The notes under the pieces are model-generated. The model made no database searches. It saw only the letters and a list, made by a program, of their open reading frames with translations, and was not told the DNA's origin. The position numbers were made by a program, and so were the translations under genes. Shown here one piece after another: positions 18,085 through 26,609 of a stretch of 52,312 nt of DNA; positions within the stretch are counted from its first letter, which is position 1; every line of letters begins with the position of its first letter. The DNA lies in NCBI RefSeq assembly GCF_001074805.1, contig NZ_JUPI01000126.1, positions 1-52,312 of the forward strand, written 5' to 3'. The DNA comes from Streptococcus parasanguinis. Its GTDB lineage: Bacteria; Bacillota; Bacilli; Lactobacillales; Streptococcaceae.

Positions 18085-18093
18085 TGATATAAT
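18085..18093 (+). promoter_or_regulatory. Extended -10 of corA
   Basis: TGATATAAT at 18085-18093, 32 bp upstream of the corA ATG. It overlaps an upstream in-frame ATG at 18092, ruling that start out. Confidence 0.65.
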
Positions 18094-18124
18094 GTTAAGG
18101 TGTAAAAAAACAAGGGGAGGCACC

Positions 18125-19069
18125 ATGAAACAGGTCTTTTTATCGACAACGACTGAATTTAAAGAAATAGAGACGCTGGAACCCGGTAGCTGGATCAACC
18201 TTGTGAACCCTTCTCAAAGTGAATCGATGGAAATCGCCTCTGCTTTTAATATCGATATTGCAGACTTACGGGCACCACTCGATGCGGAAGAAATGTCCCG
18301 TATGACTATCGAAGATGAGTATACCTTGATCATCGTCGACGTTCCCATCAAGGAAGAGCGGAACAATCAGACCTACTACGTGACGATTCCGCTAGGGATT
18401 ATCCTGACAGAAGAAGCTATCATCACGACCTGCTTGGAGAAATTGCCGCTTCTAGATATCTTTATCAACCGACGCTTGCGGAATTTCTATACCTTTATGC
18501 GGTCACGCTTTATCTTTCAGATCCTCTATCGCAACGCTGAACTCTACTTGTCAGCGCTTCGTACCCTGGATCGAAAGAGTGAACAGATTGAAAGCCAATT
18601 GCACAAATCAACGCGTAATGAAGAGCTGATTGAGTTGATGGAGTTAGAAAAAACCATCGTCTACTTTAAGGCCTCTCTGAAAACCAATGAGCGCGTGATC
18701 AAGAAATTGACCAGTGCCACTAGCAACATCAAGAAATACCTAGAAGACGAAGATCTACTGGAAGATACCTTGATCGAAACCCAGCAAGCCATTGAGATGG
18801 CGGATATTTATGGAAACATCCTCCACTCCATGACCGATACCTTCGCATCAATCATCTCCAACAACCAGAACAACATCATGAAGACCTTGGCCATGGTGAC
18901 CATCGTCATGTCCATCCCAACCATGATTTTCTCGGCCTACGGGATGAACTTCAAAGACAATGAATTACCGCTCAATGGAGAACCAAACGCCTTCTGGCTG
19001 ATCATTTTCATCGCCTTTGCCCTGACCGGGTCTCTCGTCGTCTACCTCATCCATAAAAAATGGTTCTAA
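18125..19069 (+). CDS. corA: CorA-family magnesium transporter
   Basis: 314-residue homopentameric channel for Mg2+ (or Co2+/Ni2+). A cytosolic alpha-beta domain with a long helix covers about 1-250. The first membrane helix (MVTIVMSIPTMIFSAYGMNF) ends in the diagnostic YGMN signature, and a second helix (FWLIIFIAFALTGSLVVYLI) ends in KKWF. The start at 18125 follows AGGGGAGG; the earlier ATG overlaps the promoter. Followed after 28 bp by a DUF1129 membrane gene, as in other streptococci. Confidence 0.92.
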   Translation: MKQVFLSTTTEFKEIETLEPGSWINLVNPSQSESMEIASAFNIDIADLRAPLDAEEMSRMTIEDEYTLIIVDVPIKEERNNQTYYVTIPLGIILTEEAIITTCLEKLPLLDIFINRRLRNFYTFMRSRFIFQILYRNAELYLSALRTLDRKSEQIESQLHKSTRNEELIELMELEKTIVYFKASLKTNERVIKKLTSATSNIKKYLEDEDLLEDTLIETQQAIEMADIYGNILHSMTDTFASIISNNQNNIMKTLAMVTIVMSIPTMIFSAYGMNFKDNELPLNGEPNAFWLIIFIAFALTGSLVVYLIHKKWF

Positions 19070-19097
19070 CACCTACTAATAATACTAAGGAGTATTT

Positions 19098-19775
19098 ATG
19101 TCTCAATTTGATTTGAATCAACTCAGCAAGAAAAACCAAGAATTTATCCGCATCGCCAAACACCAATTGCTTGAAAACGGGAAATCAGAGGAAGAAGCAG
19201 AAAGCCTCATCCAAGAAATTCTTCCAGCTATCCATGAAAACCAAGGAAAAGGGATTCCGGCACGGACTCTTTTTGGAGCTCCAACTGTTTGGGCGAATTC
19301 TTTCAGCGAGAAAGAACGCTATGAAAAAGAGCATCCGAAATTAAACGATGCTCCCTCTCTTATGATTTTGGATTCCTTCCTCTTTATCTTTGGTGTCTTT
19401 GCTGCGATTAGCGCCTTTATGAACTTGGTCGCACCGCGTCGTACTGGCTATGGGTTGATCACCTTGATCCTTGGAAGTTTGACAGGGGCTCTGCTCTTGT
19501 ATCTCATGTACTACTTCTTCTATCAGTATATGGATGGCACAAAAGATCGCAGTGAGCGTCCCTCTCTTTGGAAATCCATGCCGATTCTTGTCGGAGTCAT
19601 GTTCCTTTGGGTCATCGTCTTGTCCTTTACTTCCTTACTTCCACAAGTCCTCAACCCAACTATTCCAGATGTTTTTGCCATCGTTTTAGGAGCTCTAGCG
19701 CTTGTCCTTCGCTTCTACCTCAAGAAACGCTTTAATATTAAAAGTTCGAGCACAGCACCTGCAACTCGACGCTAA
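19098..19775 (+). CDS. DUF1129 family membrane protein
   Basis: 225 residues. A soluble N-terminus (about 1-90) contains an acidic helix and the motif GIPARTLFGAP. Four hydrophobic helices follow (about 95-115, 120-142, 160-180, 190-208) and a basic tail. DUF1129 proteins are common in lactic acid bacteria but have no defined role. It lies 28 bp downstream of corA and shares its terminator, so an accessory role in ion transport is possible but unproven. Start follows AAGGAG. Confidence 0.8.
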   Translation: MSQFDLNQLSKKNQEFIRIAKHQLLENGKSEEEAESLIQEILPAIHENQGKGIPARTLFGAPTVWANSFSEKERYEKEHPKLNDAPSLMILDSFLFIFGVFAAISAFMNLVAPRRTGYGLITLILGSLTGALLLYLMYYFFYQYMDGTKDRSERPSLWKSMPILVGVMFLWVIVLSFTSLLPQVLNPTIPDVFAIVLGALALVLRFYLKKRFNIKSSSTAPATRR

Positions 19776-19779
19776 AAAG

Positions 19780-19804
19780 AAACGGATGAAGTTTTCATCC
19801 GTTT
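19780..19804. terminator. Terminator after the DUF1129 gene
   Basis: AACGGATGAA (19781-19790) pairs with TTCATCCGTT (19794-19803), followed by TTTTGTTTT on the plus strand. A-rich sequence on the other side lets it serve the convergent GNAT gene too. Confidence 0.85.
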
Positions 19805-19809
19805 TTGTT

Positions 19810-20331
19810 TTACTGTATTTCCCTGTTCAACCTTTTTGAAAAATAGAGGACTAAGTCATCATTGTTTTCACAAGAACTGTAAGGGTCCAAGGGCTGATCC
19901 CTAAACCAAATTCCAGATCCATCTGGGATATAGCCTCGTTTAACATACAGTCTTTGAGCTGGGCCATAACCCGAGTGTAAACCAACCCCTAAAGTAACAA
20001 TCTCTGATAGTAGCCGGACTCTTTTTTCCGCCTCCTCTAGAAGTTGATTCCCAATTCCTCGATTTCTAAATGGTTCAAAAACATTAAAATCAGATAGTTC
20101 AGGATAGACTCCCACGAAAGGTCCGTGCTTGGCAGCAGGCAATATAGTGATATAGCCTGCCACAAATCCATCCGACTCAGCTACTAATACGTCCCTCTCT
20201 CTATTCTCCTGCTCCTGAAAATAGCTAGTCAAGATATCCTCTCTACCCGGCCACCCTTGGTGGGTAAAGGCTTGAGATATGTGCTCAATATCTGCCTTTA
20301 TCATCCTCCTGATGATTACACCTTCCTTCAT
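19810..20331 (-). CDS. GNAT family N-acetyltransferase
   Basis: 173 residues with motif A as FRNRGIGNQLLEEAEKRV (about 90-107) and a downstream GYGPAQRLYVKRGYIPDGSG typical of GNAT enzymes acting on small molecules. The substrate is unknown. Start at 20331 has a strong AAGGAGGG. An extended -10 (TGTTATAAT) lies at 20361-20369 on the same strand. Convergent with the corA/DUF1129 pair. Confidence 0.85.
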   Translation of the reverse strand: MKEGVIIRRMIKADIEHISQAFTHQGWPGREDILTSYFQEQENRERDVLVAESDGFVAGYITILPAAKHGPFVGVYPELSDFNVFEPFRNRGIGNQLLEEAEKRVRLLSEIVTLGVGLHSGYGPAQRLYVKRGYIPDGSGIWFRDQPLDPYSSCENNDDLVLYFSKRLNREIQ

Positions 20332-20360
20332 AATTCCCTCCTTGATACATTTCTTCCCAC

Positions 20361-20369
20361 ATTATAACA
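20361..20369 (-). promoter_or_regulatory. Extended -10 of the second GNAT gene
   Basis: On the minus strand, TGTTATAAT, about 30 bp upstream of the GNAT start. No clear -35. Confidence 0.5.
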
Positions 20370-20416
20370 CGATTAGAGCTAGGGAAAGGTCAAAGAGGTC
20401 CACCGGACCTGAAAAA

Positions 20417-20434
20417 AAGACCCTTATGGGTCTT
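20417..20434 (-). terminator. Second terminator-like hairpin after rpsR
   Basis: AAGACCC-TTAT-GGGTCTT, preceded by seven A, which reads as a T-run on the minus strand. It repeats the design of the hairpin 46 bp away and may back it up. Confidence 0.7.
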
Positions 20435-20462
20435 AATTCGCTTTCTTGTTTTCAAACTCGTG

Positions 20463-20490
20463 AAAAAAAGACCCGTAAGGGTCTTTTTTT
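20463..20490 (-). terminator. Terminator of the rpsF-ssb-rpsR operon
   Basis: AAAAAAAGACCC (20463-20474) pairs perfectly with GGGTCTTTTTTT (20479-20490) around GTAA. It abuts the rpsR stop codon. Confidence 0.9.
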
Positions 20491-20729
20491 TAATCTTCGT
20501 TTACGAAAGGCATCAAAGCCATTACGCGAGCGCGTTTGATAGCTGTTGTTACTTTACGTTGGTTCTTCGCTGAAGTTCCAGTTACACGACGAGGAAGGAT
20601 TTTCCCACGTTCTGAAACGAAACGGCTAAGAAGCTCAGTATCTTTGTAATCAACATATTCAATTTTGTTTGCTGCGATGTAATCAACTTTTTTACGGCGT
20701 TTGAATCCGCCACGACGTTGTTGAGCCAT
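20490..20729 (-). CDS. rpsR: 30S ribosomal protein S18
   Basis: 79-residue small-subunit protein that pairs with S6 on the platform of the 30S particle. The basic N-terminus ([16 protein letters not shown]) and the motif [27 protein letters not shown] are diagnostic. Third gene of rpsF-ssb-rpsR, 41 bp after ssb, start preceded by AAAGGAG. No C-type zinc cysteines are present. Confidence 0.97.
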   Translation of the reverse strand: MAQQRRGGFKRRKKVDYIAANKIEYVDYKDTELLSRFVSERGKILPRRVTGTSAKNQRKVTTAIKRARVMALMPFVNED

Positions 20730-20770
20730 GTTTAATTCTCCTTTATAGTTTTAATTCGTTAAACCCATTC

Positions 20771-21268
20771 TTAGAATGGAAGATCGTCGTCTGAGATGTC
20801 CATTGGATTAGCACCAAATGGATTTTCTTCACGACCAAAGTTTGGCGCTGCATTGCTTGGTTCAGATCCACCAAAGCTTGGGGCTGCATTTCCAGCAAAA
20901 CCACCGTTACCTGATGAATAGCCACCAGCTGCATGCCCTTCGCGTGCTGCACGGCTTTCCAATAATTGGAAGCTGTCTGCTACGACTTCAGTGACATAAA
21001 CACGTTGACCTTGCTGGTTTTCGTAATTACGTGTTTGAATGCGACCGGTAATCCCAATCAAAGCACCTTTCTTAGCCCAGTTGGCTAAGTTTTCTGCTTG
21101 CTGACGCCAGATCACACAGTTGATGAAATCGGCTTCGCGCTCTCCATTCTGACTCTTGAAGTTGCGGTTGACAGCTAGGCTGAAAGTGGCAACTGCTTGA
21201 TTGCTTGGAGTGTAACGAAGTTCAGCATCACGGGTCATACGACCGACAAGTACAACATTGTTAATCAT
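20771..21268 (-). CDS. ssb: Single-stranded DNA-binding protein
   Basis: 165 residues. The N-terminal OB-fold (about 1-105) starts [21 protein letters not shown] Gly/Asn/Ser-rich flexible linker follows, and the acidic tip DDDLPF that recruits repair and replication proteins. It lies between rpsF and rpsR, the standard Firmicute arrangement, so it is produced with the ribosomal proteins. Start at 21268 is preceded by AGAGGTGA. Confidence 0.96.
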   Translation of the reverse strand: MINNVVLVGRMTRDAELRYTPSNQAVATFSLAVNRNFKSQNGEREADFINCVIWRQQAENLANWAKKGALIGITGRIQTRNYENQQGQRVYVTEVVADSFQLLESRAAREGHAAGGYSSGNGGFAGNAAPSFGGSEPSNAAPNFGREENPFGANPMDISDDDLPF

Positions 21269-21288
21269 AAGTCACCTCTGATGATTTC

Positions 21289-21579
21289 TTACGCGTCAAC
21301 TTTTACGATCATGTGACGAAGAATGTCACCGTTGATTTTTGAAAGACGGTCGAACTCGTTAAGAGCTACAGCGTCGTTTGCTTCAACGTTTACGATATGG
21401 TAAAGTCCTTCACGGAAATCTTGGATTTCGTATGCAAGACGACGTTTTTCCCAATCTTTTGATTCAACAACAGTTGCACCGTTGTCAGTCAAGATAGAAT
21501 CGAAACGTGCTACCAAAGCGTTTTTAGCTTCTTCTTCAATGTTTGGACGAATAATATAAAGAATTTCGTATTTAGCCAT
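21289..21579 (-). CDS. rpsF: 30S ribosomal protein S6
   Basis: 96-residue platform protein, partner of S18. The typical start [19 protein letters not shown] and [21 protein letters not shown] are seen. The start is set at 21579 because AAAGGAGGAAC lies before it; the 15 codons further upstream are leader. First gene of the operon. In many bacteria the S6:S18 complex represses this operon by binding its leader. Confidence 0.97.
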   Translation of the reverse strand: MAKYEILYIIRPNIEEEAKNALVARFDSILTDNGATVVESKDWEKRRLAYEIQDFREGLYHIVNVEANDAVALNEFDRLSKINGDILRHMIVKVDA

Positions 21580-21584
21580 TGATA

Positions 21585-21651
21585 ATGTTCCTCCTTTTGG
21601 ACTAATGACCCCAAGTCTTTGCAAGGGGTAAGTGAGGTTTACTCACAAGAA
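21585..21651 (-). promoter_or_regulatory. rpsF leader, candidate S6:S18 autoregulatory region
   Basis: The roughly 65-nt leader can form two small stems on the minus strand: GTGAG/CTCAC, and CCCC/GGGG around TTGCAAAGACTT. S6:S18-binding leaders are known upstream of rpsF in Firmicutes. I could not align this one to the published consensus, so the assignment is by position. Confidence 0.4.
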
Positions 21652-21654
21652 ACT

Positions 21655-21683
21655 ATTATACCAGACTTTTCGAACAAAGGCAA
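21655..21683 (-). promoter_or_regulatory. rpsF operon promoter
   Basis: On the minus strand, TTGCCT (21678-21683), a 17-bp spacer ending TGG, and TATAAT (21655-21660), an extended -10. Confidence 0.8.
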
Positions 21684-21810
21684 GGATTATCTTTAGGATT
21701 TGATACATCATTTTTTACACACCCTACGATATTAAAGGGAAACTTCCCCTTAAAAATGGCAATTAATAGAAGGAAAGATACTCCTTTCCTGTCCCTTTTC
21801 CTTAAAGAAA

Positions 21811-21847
21811 ACTGATATCAGTTAGCTTTAAGCTTGAGTCTTTATAC
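21811..21847 (+). promoter_or_regulatory. Candidate promoter and operator of the envelope operon
   Basis: TATACT at 21842-21847 is a fair -10, 36 bp before the first gene. No good -35 is present, but a perfect palindrome CTGATATCAG (21811-21820) lies where a regulator could act. A weaker A/T-rich inverted repeat lies at 21732-21751. Confidence 0.35.
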
Positions 21848-21882
21848 TAGCTACAACAAATCTCAAGAAACGAGGAACGATT

Positions 21883-22935
21883 ATGAATTATCTTATCATC
21901 CCCGCCTATCAACCGGATCTGAATCTTGTCAAATTGGTTCGCCTGGTTCACGCTAAGAGTGATCTCCACATCATCGTCGTCGACGATGGAAGTGACGACG
22001 ACAAGAAAGTGATTTTTGACAAATTGGACGGTCTTGCGACAGTCCTGACCCACGAGCACAACCAAGGAAAAGGGCAATCTCTCAAGACTGCTTATGCATA
22101 CATCCTAGAAAGAGGTACCTATGGAAGCGTTGTTACAGCTGATGCAGACGGTCAGCACAAAATTTGGGATATTTTCAGGGTTGTTAACCAATCTCAAGAG
22201 CATCCTGGAGCACTTATTTTAGGAGCACGCGCCTTTTCTGGCAAAGTTCCTTTGCGTTCTGCTTTCGGAAACAAATTGACCCGTTTCCTCTTCAAACAAC
22301 AAACCGGAGTGGCAATCAGCGATACCCAAACAGGTTTACGGGCTTTTACTACGAATCTATTGCCTTTCATGCTTGAGGTTGACGGACAGCGTTATGAATA
22401 TGAGATGAATGTTCTCCTTGCAGCAAGCAAGTCCTTCCCCATCCTAGAAGTTCCGATTGAAACAGTCTACATCAATGACAATGAAGGTTCCCACTTCCGT
22501 CCTATCCGAGATGGTCTCATGATCTACAAGGACATGTTTAAGTTTGCCCTCTCCTCTCTGAGTAGTTTTATCGTTGACTATCTGGTCTACGCTTTCTTCC
22601 TTTTTGTAATGATGGCTGTGCCCATTAGTCTTCGCATTCTCCTAGCGAACGGGATCGCTCGTGTGACGAGTTCCATTTTTAACTACTCGACTAACAAGCA
22701 CCTGGTCTTTAAGAATAAAGACAGCGTCGCTAAAACAGGAAGTGGCTACTTTGGTCTAGCGCTCGGCCTCTTTATTCTCGATACGCTCTTGATTCGACTC
22801 TTCTATACTGCTTTCGGGCTCAATCTCCTGATCAGTAAAATTGTCGTTGGCTTCCTCCTCTTTCTGGTCTCATGGGTGATCCAGAAAAAAGTAATCTTCA
22901 AAGAAAGGACAGCTCCCCACCATGAAATTCTTTAA
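21883..22935 (+). CDS. GT2 glycosyltransferase fused to GtrA-like membrane domain
   Basis: 350 residues. The N-terminal GT-A domain (about 1-215) resembles dolichyl-phosphate mannosyl/glucosyltransferases: IIPAYQP, VVDDGSDDD, HNQGKGQSLK and the metal-binding TADADGQH. The C-terminal GtrA-like domain (about 225-345) has four hydrophobic helices. Such fusions are thought to make undecaprenyl-phosphate-linked sugars and help flip or use them for cell-wall glycan or teichoic acid decoration. Start follows GAGGAACG. Its last codons overlap the next gene by 14 bp. Confidence 0.87.
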   Translation: MNYLIIPAYQPDLNLVKLVRLVHAKSDLHIIVVDDGSDDDKKVIFDKLDGLATVLTHEHNQGKGQSLKTAYAYILERGTYGSVVTADADGQHKIWDIFRVVNQSQEHPGALILGARAFSGKVPLRSAFGNKLTRFLFKQQTGVAISDTQTGLRAFTTNLLPFMLEVDGQRYEYEMNVLLAASKSFPILEVPIETVYINDNEGSHFRPIRDGLMIYKDMFKFALSSLSSFIVDYLVYAFFLFVMMAVPISLRILLANGIARVTSSIFNYSTNKHLVFKNKDSVAKTGSGYFGLALGLFILDTLLIRLFYTAFGLNLLISKIVVGFLLFLVSWVIQKKVIFKERTAPHHEIL

Positions 22936-23824
22936 AAAATCCTATACCTATGCTGCCTGCTTTGGCCTTCTTTTGACCAGCAGTTTTAGCTACTCGATGC
23001 TCAAGACCTTTGTCTTATCCGATGCCATCCAAACCGTAAAAGCTACCACTACGGACACTAAGGCTGCCAAAAAAGCAGCTGCTTCGGCAATAACGACCGA
23101 TACTAGCTATTCAGATGACAATATCCAGGTGACTTTAACAGAAAAAACAGTTGAAAATACCCAGGTTTACATCGCAGATATCACAGTCAGCTCGGCAGAT
23201 TATCTCAAGACGGCCTTTGCACAAAACACCTACGGGACAAATGTAACGGCTAAGACCTCCGTCACAGCCGCCAACAACAATGCTATTCTAGCAGTGAATG
23301 GTGACTATTACGGGGCTAACAGTACAGGATACGTCATCCGAAATGGAGTGGTCTACCGCGATACCGTTCGAGAAGACTCTAGCAATGGCGACTTAGCCAT
23401 TTACAGGGATGGTTCCTTCAAAATTATCTATGAAGATGAGATCTCTGCGGATCAATTGGTCAAAGACGGGGTCGTCAATCTCCTTGCCTTCGGACCTTCC
23501 TTGGTTGAAAATGGTGAGATTACGGTAGACACCAACTCAGAAGTTGGACAATCCATGGCATCCAACCCACGTACAGCGATTGGGATCATCGATGAAAACC
23601 ACTACATTATCGTCGTATCAGATGGACGGACTTCAGAAAGTGAAGGACTGTCTCTCTACCAATTAGCGGAAGTGATGAAGTCTTATGGCGTTAAAACAGC
23701 CTACAACTTGGATGGTGGTGGATCTTCTACCCTTTATTTCAATGGCCAAGTTATTAACAAACCAACTACAAATGGTACTATTTCAGAAAGGGCGGTGAGC
23801 GACATTGTCTACATCGGTTACTAA
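22922..23824 (+). CDS. Secreted phosphodiester glycosidase-domain protein
   Basis: 300 residues. The N-terminal membrane or signal segment (about 8-30) is preceded by MKFFKKS. A linker comes next, then a NAGPA/phosphodiester glycosidase (DUF2233) domain (about 65-300), with AVNGDYYG, GFGPSLV-like AFGPSLVENG, NPRTAIGI and NLDGGGSSTLYFNG. In animals the family uncovers mannose-6-phosphate. In bacteria it is linked to exopolysaccharide or wall glycan processing. It overlaps the glycosyltransferase by 14 bp and the next gene by 20 bp, so the three are likely translated together. Substrate unknown. Confidence 0.82.
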   Translation: MKFFKKSYTYAACFGLLLTSSFSYSMLKTFVLSDAIQTVKATTTDTKAAKKAAASAITTDTSYSDDNIQVTLTEKTVENTQVYIADITVSSADYLKTAFAQNTYGTNVTAKTSVTAANNNAILAVNGDYYGANSTGYVIRNGVVYRDTVREDSSNGDLAIYRDGSFKIIYEDEISADQLVKDGVVNLLAFGPSLVENGEITVDTNSEVGQSMASNPRTAIGIIDENHYIIVVSDGRTSESEGLSLYQLAEVMKSYGVKTAYNLDGGGSSTLYFNGQVINKPTTNGTISERAVSDIVYIGY

Positions 23825-24212
23825 TCCTATCAAAAAACGATTGAAAAAAACGATTCTCTGGTATCCTCTTATTTCAGCTTTCTTCTTCGTTGGAAGTCGC
23901 ATCTATGAACACTTTAGTTTTGGCGAGACCTCTGCCTTCATGCACTACCTCTTCTTGATTCCTTTGATCGGTGGCGCCCTACTAGTGCTTCTACAGTTGA
24001 TGGTGAAAGGCTTCTCTCGCCTGAGTCTCAATCTTTGGAATTCTGGAGTGGCTACGCTCACAACCGGAGCCCTCTACCGAGGGATTGTCAACCTCTCTGG
24101 TCGATCTACTACAATGGATCAACTCTATTATTACCTTGGAGTTGCCTTTCTAGCACTGGCTCTGATCAGCCTCTTCTTTGTTCGCAGTGTCTGGATAGAG
24201 AAAACAGCCTAA
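23805..24212 (+). CDS. Small membrane protein of the envelope operon
   Basis: Not a family I recognise. 135 residues with four predicted membrane helices (about 18-36, 44-68, 78-97, 107-127) and a short basic N-terminus. The likely start is the TTG at 23805, downstream of AAAGGGCGG inside the preceding gene; no in-frame ATG is suitable. The 20-bp overlap indicates coupled translation, so it probably acts with the GT2-GtrA enzyme and the secreted phosphodiester glycosidase. Confidence 0.7.
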   Translation: MSTSVTNPIKKRLKKTILWYPLISAFFFVGSRIYEHFSFGETSAFMHYLFLIPLIGGALLVLLQLMVKGFSRLSLNLWNSGVATLTTGALYRGIVNLSGRSTTMDQLYYYLGVAFLALALISLFFVRSVWIEKTA

Positions 24213-24218
24213 GACATG

Positions 24219-24253
24219 AAAAACGTCCGTTTCTTAAAAGAACGGACGTTTTT
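24219..24253. terminator. Terminator after the envelope operon
   Basis: AAAAACGTCCGTT (24219-24231) pairs with AACGGACGTTTTT (24241-24253). It works on both strands and also lies downstream of the convergent 5'-nucleotidase gene. Confidence 0.9.
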
Positions 24254-24278
24254 TAGGGTAAGTTAACGTATGAACGGC

Positions 24279-26375
24279 TTAACCTTCACGTTTTTTGCTG
24301 ACTACAAAGCCTGCTAAAGCTAGTGAGGTCATGCCAAAGAGGCTAAGGACTGTCGAAGCCAATTCTTCTTGACCTGTTTTTGGAAGACCCGTTGCTGGTG
24401 TAGCAGCTACTTCTGCTTGGCCACCTGTATGATAAGTGACAGCGACTGGTTTGTTGGTTGCCACTTCTTTTGTTTCGCTTGCAGCTGGTTGAGCTGGAGT
24501 TACTGGAGTTGCAGGTTGAGGTGTTGGGGTAGTAGGAGTCACTAGTGATACAGGATGGACTGGATTTACAGGACTGACTGGATCAACTGGCGATGGCTGT
24601 GGTTCCGGTTGTGGTTGTGGTTCTGGAGTTGGTGTTTCTTCTTCCACTTTTTCCACAAATGTCTTGTTACCCAAGATTGAAGCAGATAACTTCTTCCCTG
24701 CCTTATTCACATCTTCGATGTATTGGATAAAGACTTCAGTATCTGGATTAATCGCCCCGATCAATTTTGTATCGCGGAAGACTGAGAAGCCATCACCACC
24801 ACCATACAAGAAATCGTTGATAATCGCTTTGTAGGTCTTGTTACGATCAATTTCGGTTCCATCTGCCTTGTAAGCTTTCACAACCTTATATGGATTTTCT
24901 TCTGTTGCATCGGCTGGTTTTGTATAGGTGTACTTGATCCCTGCCATTTGCAAGAAGTAGAGTTCTTTCTCATCATACTGTTGGTCCAAAGCTTTATAAA
25001 TTTGGTCTCCGGTAATTTCGACTACTTGAAGGATATTTCCAAATGGTTGCACTGCTTGAGCTGCACCCCAAGTGACTGTTCCGTCTGGTTTCACCACGAG
25101 GTCTGCACGAATTCCTCCATTATTGGTGAAGGCAAAGTCTACATCTGGATAACCTGATTTTTTAGCAATATCCAATTGGGCAGCTGTGACCAGATCCCCA
25201 ACAGCACTTTCTTGTTGCGCATTTAATTCACGGGTGATATTTTCTGCTTTTTCTGCTGAACCAATTTTCGCTTCTGTTACCTTTTTAACAGTCTCGTTGG
25301 CTTCATTGATGATCGCTTGAACCTTGGCATCTTTTGCTTTGCCTTTCGATGGATCTACCGCAATAATTTTAGCAGTTGGAGCTTTGACAAAGTCAGCTGT
25401 ATCTGTATCTAGGACCCCGCGGACATCAGAGTAGGCTTTCCCTTGAGAGGTACCTTGAACGATCAAGGTATTTCCGACCATCCCATTTGTATATTGGTGG
25501 TTGTGACCTGCAAAGACAAGGTCCACAGAGTTTTCAGGATAGATTTGGTTTAATTTTTTGATCATGTCTGCAGCAGGACCTTCTGCTACACCATTCTTAC
25601 TAGTGGCAGCAACGTGAGCCAAGACAGCGATGGCATGAACCCCTTGGTCATTTAATTCACGCGCATATTTGGCAATCGATTCTGCTTCATCCAAAACGCG
25701 GTATTGTTCATGATTTTTACGCAAAACAAGATTTGGAAATTCTGTCGTAACAACCCCGATAAATCCGACCTTAACGGTCTTATCGTTGACTGGGATTTCT
25801 TTTATGGTATAAGGTTTCCAGTCAAATGGGATTTTGTTGGTATCTTTGTCAACCAAGTTGGCAATTACAACTTCTTGTTTGGAAGCTTCATGAGGATACT
25901 CATCGACGATCTTATTGAATTGACCAGGTGTCGGGGCTTCTCCCTTCATGATCCGGTTGAATTCACCAAGTCCTTCGTCAAACTCGTGATTACCAAGGGT
26001 TCCGTATTCAAAGTTCATTTCATTGAAGACTTTTACAGTTGGTTCATCTTGAAGGAGGGCAGAATTGGCTGGACTAGCTCCGACCATATCTCCAGCTTGC
26101 ACACGGATGCTGGCATTTGGCGTTCCGGCATTCTCCGTTTCAAAGTCTTTTTGCGAATCGTTCAAATAGGTTGCCAAAAGTGGGGCTGTTCCTGCGTTTT
26201 TCACAGTTTCGCCTTCTAAACGAGCTGTCCCCGTTTGTTCCAAGGCACCGTGGAAGTCATTGACGCCCATGAACTGCACGGGCAATTCATCTGCGAAAAC
26301 GCTATTGATCGCAAAAACACTGAGACCGGCAGCAACCGCTAGGATACTGCTTTTCAAGATAACTTTTTTCTTCAT
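24279..26375 (-). CDS. Cell-wall-anchored 5'-nucleotidase (LPXTG)
   Basis: 698-residue surface enzyme. The signal peptide MKKKVILKSSILAVAAGLSV ends near SVFADE. The metallophosphatase domain (about 35-330) contains GVNDFHGAL, GDMVGASP, GNHEFDEG and AGHNHQ. The 5'-nucleotidase C-terminal domain (about 375-550) has TNNGGIRADL. A Pro-rich wall-spanning region of PQPEP repeats follows, then LPKTG, a hydrophobic segment and KKREG for sortase A. S. sanguinis Nt5e and related enzymes make adenosine from extracellular nucleotides and dampen host immunity; the same role is likely. Start at 26375 follows GGAG, which overlaps the upstream ATG. Confidence 0.92.
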   Translation of the reverse strand: MKKKVILKSSILAVAAGLSVFAINSVFADELPVQFMGVNDFHGALEQTGTARLEGETVKNAGTAPLLATYLNDSQKDFETENAGTPNASIRVQAGDMVGASPANSALLQDEPTVKVFNEMNFEYGTLGNHEFDEGLGEFNRIMKGEAPTPGQFNKIVDEYPHEASKQEVVIANLVDKDTNKIPFDWKPYTIKEIPVNDKTVKVGFIGVVTTEFPNLVLRKNHEQYRVLDEAESIAKYARELNDQGVHAIAVLAHVAATSKNGVAEGPAADMIKKLNQIYPENSVDLVFAGHNHQYTNGMVGNTLIVQGTSQGKAYSDVRGVLDTDTADFVKAPTAKIIAVDPSKGKAKDAKVQAIINEANETVKKVTEAKIGSAEKAENITRELNAQQESAVGDLVTAAQLDIAKKSGYPDVDFAFTNNGGIRADLVVKPDGTVTWGAAQAVQPFGNILQVVEITGDQIYKALDQQYDEKELYFLQMAGIKYTYTKPADATEENPYKVVKAYKADGTEIDRNKTYKAIINDFLYGGGDGFSVFRDTKLIGAINPDTEVFIQYIEDVNKAGKKLSASILGNKTFVEKVEEETPTPEPQPQPEPQPSPVDPVSPVNPVHPVSLVTPTTPTPQPATPVTPAQPAASETKEVATNKPVAVTYHTGGQAEVAATPATGLPKTGQEELASTVLSLFGMTSLALAGFVVSKKREG

Positions 26376-26456
26376 TGAATACTCCATTTTCTAATGTCGG
26401 ACACTTCTCCAAAGAGGAGAATGCAGAAAAGTTGATTTGCTGCAATCAGCTCTTCC

Positions 26457-26485
26457 ATTTTACTATTTTTTCGGTTTTACTTCAA
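26457..26485 (-). promoter_or_regulatory. Promoter of the 5'-nucleotidase gene
   Basis: On the minus strand, TTGAAG (26480-26485), a 17-bp spacer and TAAAAT (26457-26462). The leader of about 75 nt includes a small hairpin TCTCC-AAAGA-GGAGA (26406-26420). Confidence 0.6.
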
Positions 26486-26584
26486 TATTTTCCTAGAAAC
26501 TCTTACAACTTTATTAGAAAACGCTTGATTCCCGAACATCTCCTCCCTTATCTTTTATTCTTTACTGAATTAAAATCACAAAAA

Positions 26585-26602
26585 AGCCGGATTGCTCCGG
26601 CT
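26585..26602 (-). terminator. Terminator of the phosphoketolase gene
   Basis: AGCCGGA pairs with TCCGGCT around TTGC, followed on the minus strand by TTTTTTG. It lies just past the stop codon. Confidence 0.85.
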
Positions 26603-26609
26603 CTTTCTA

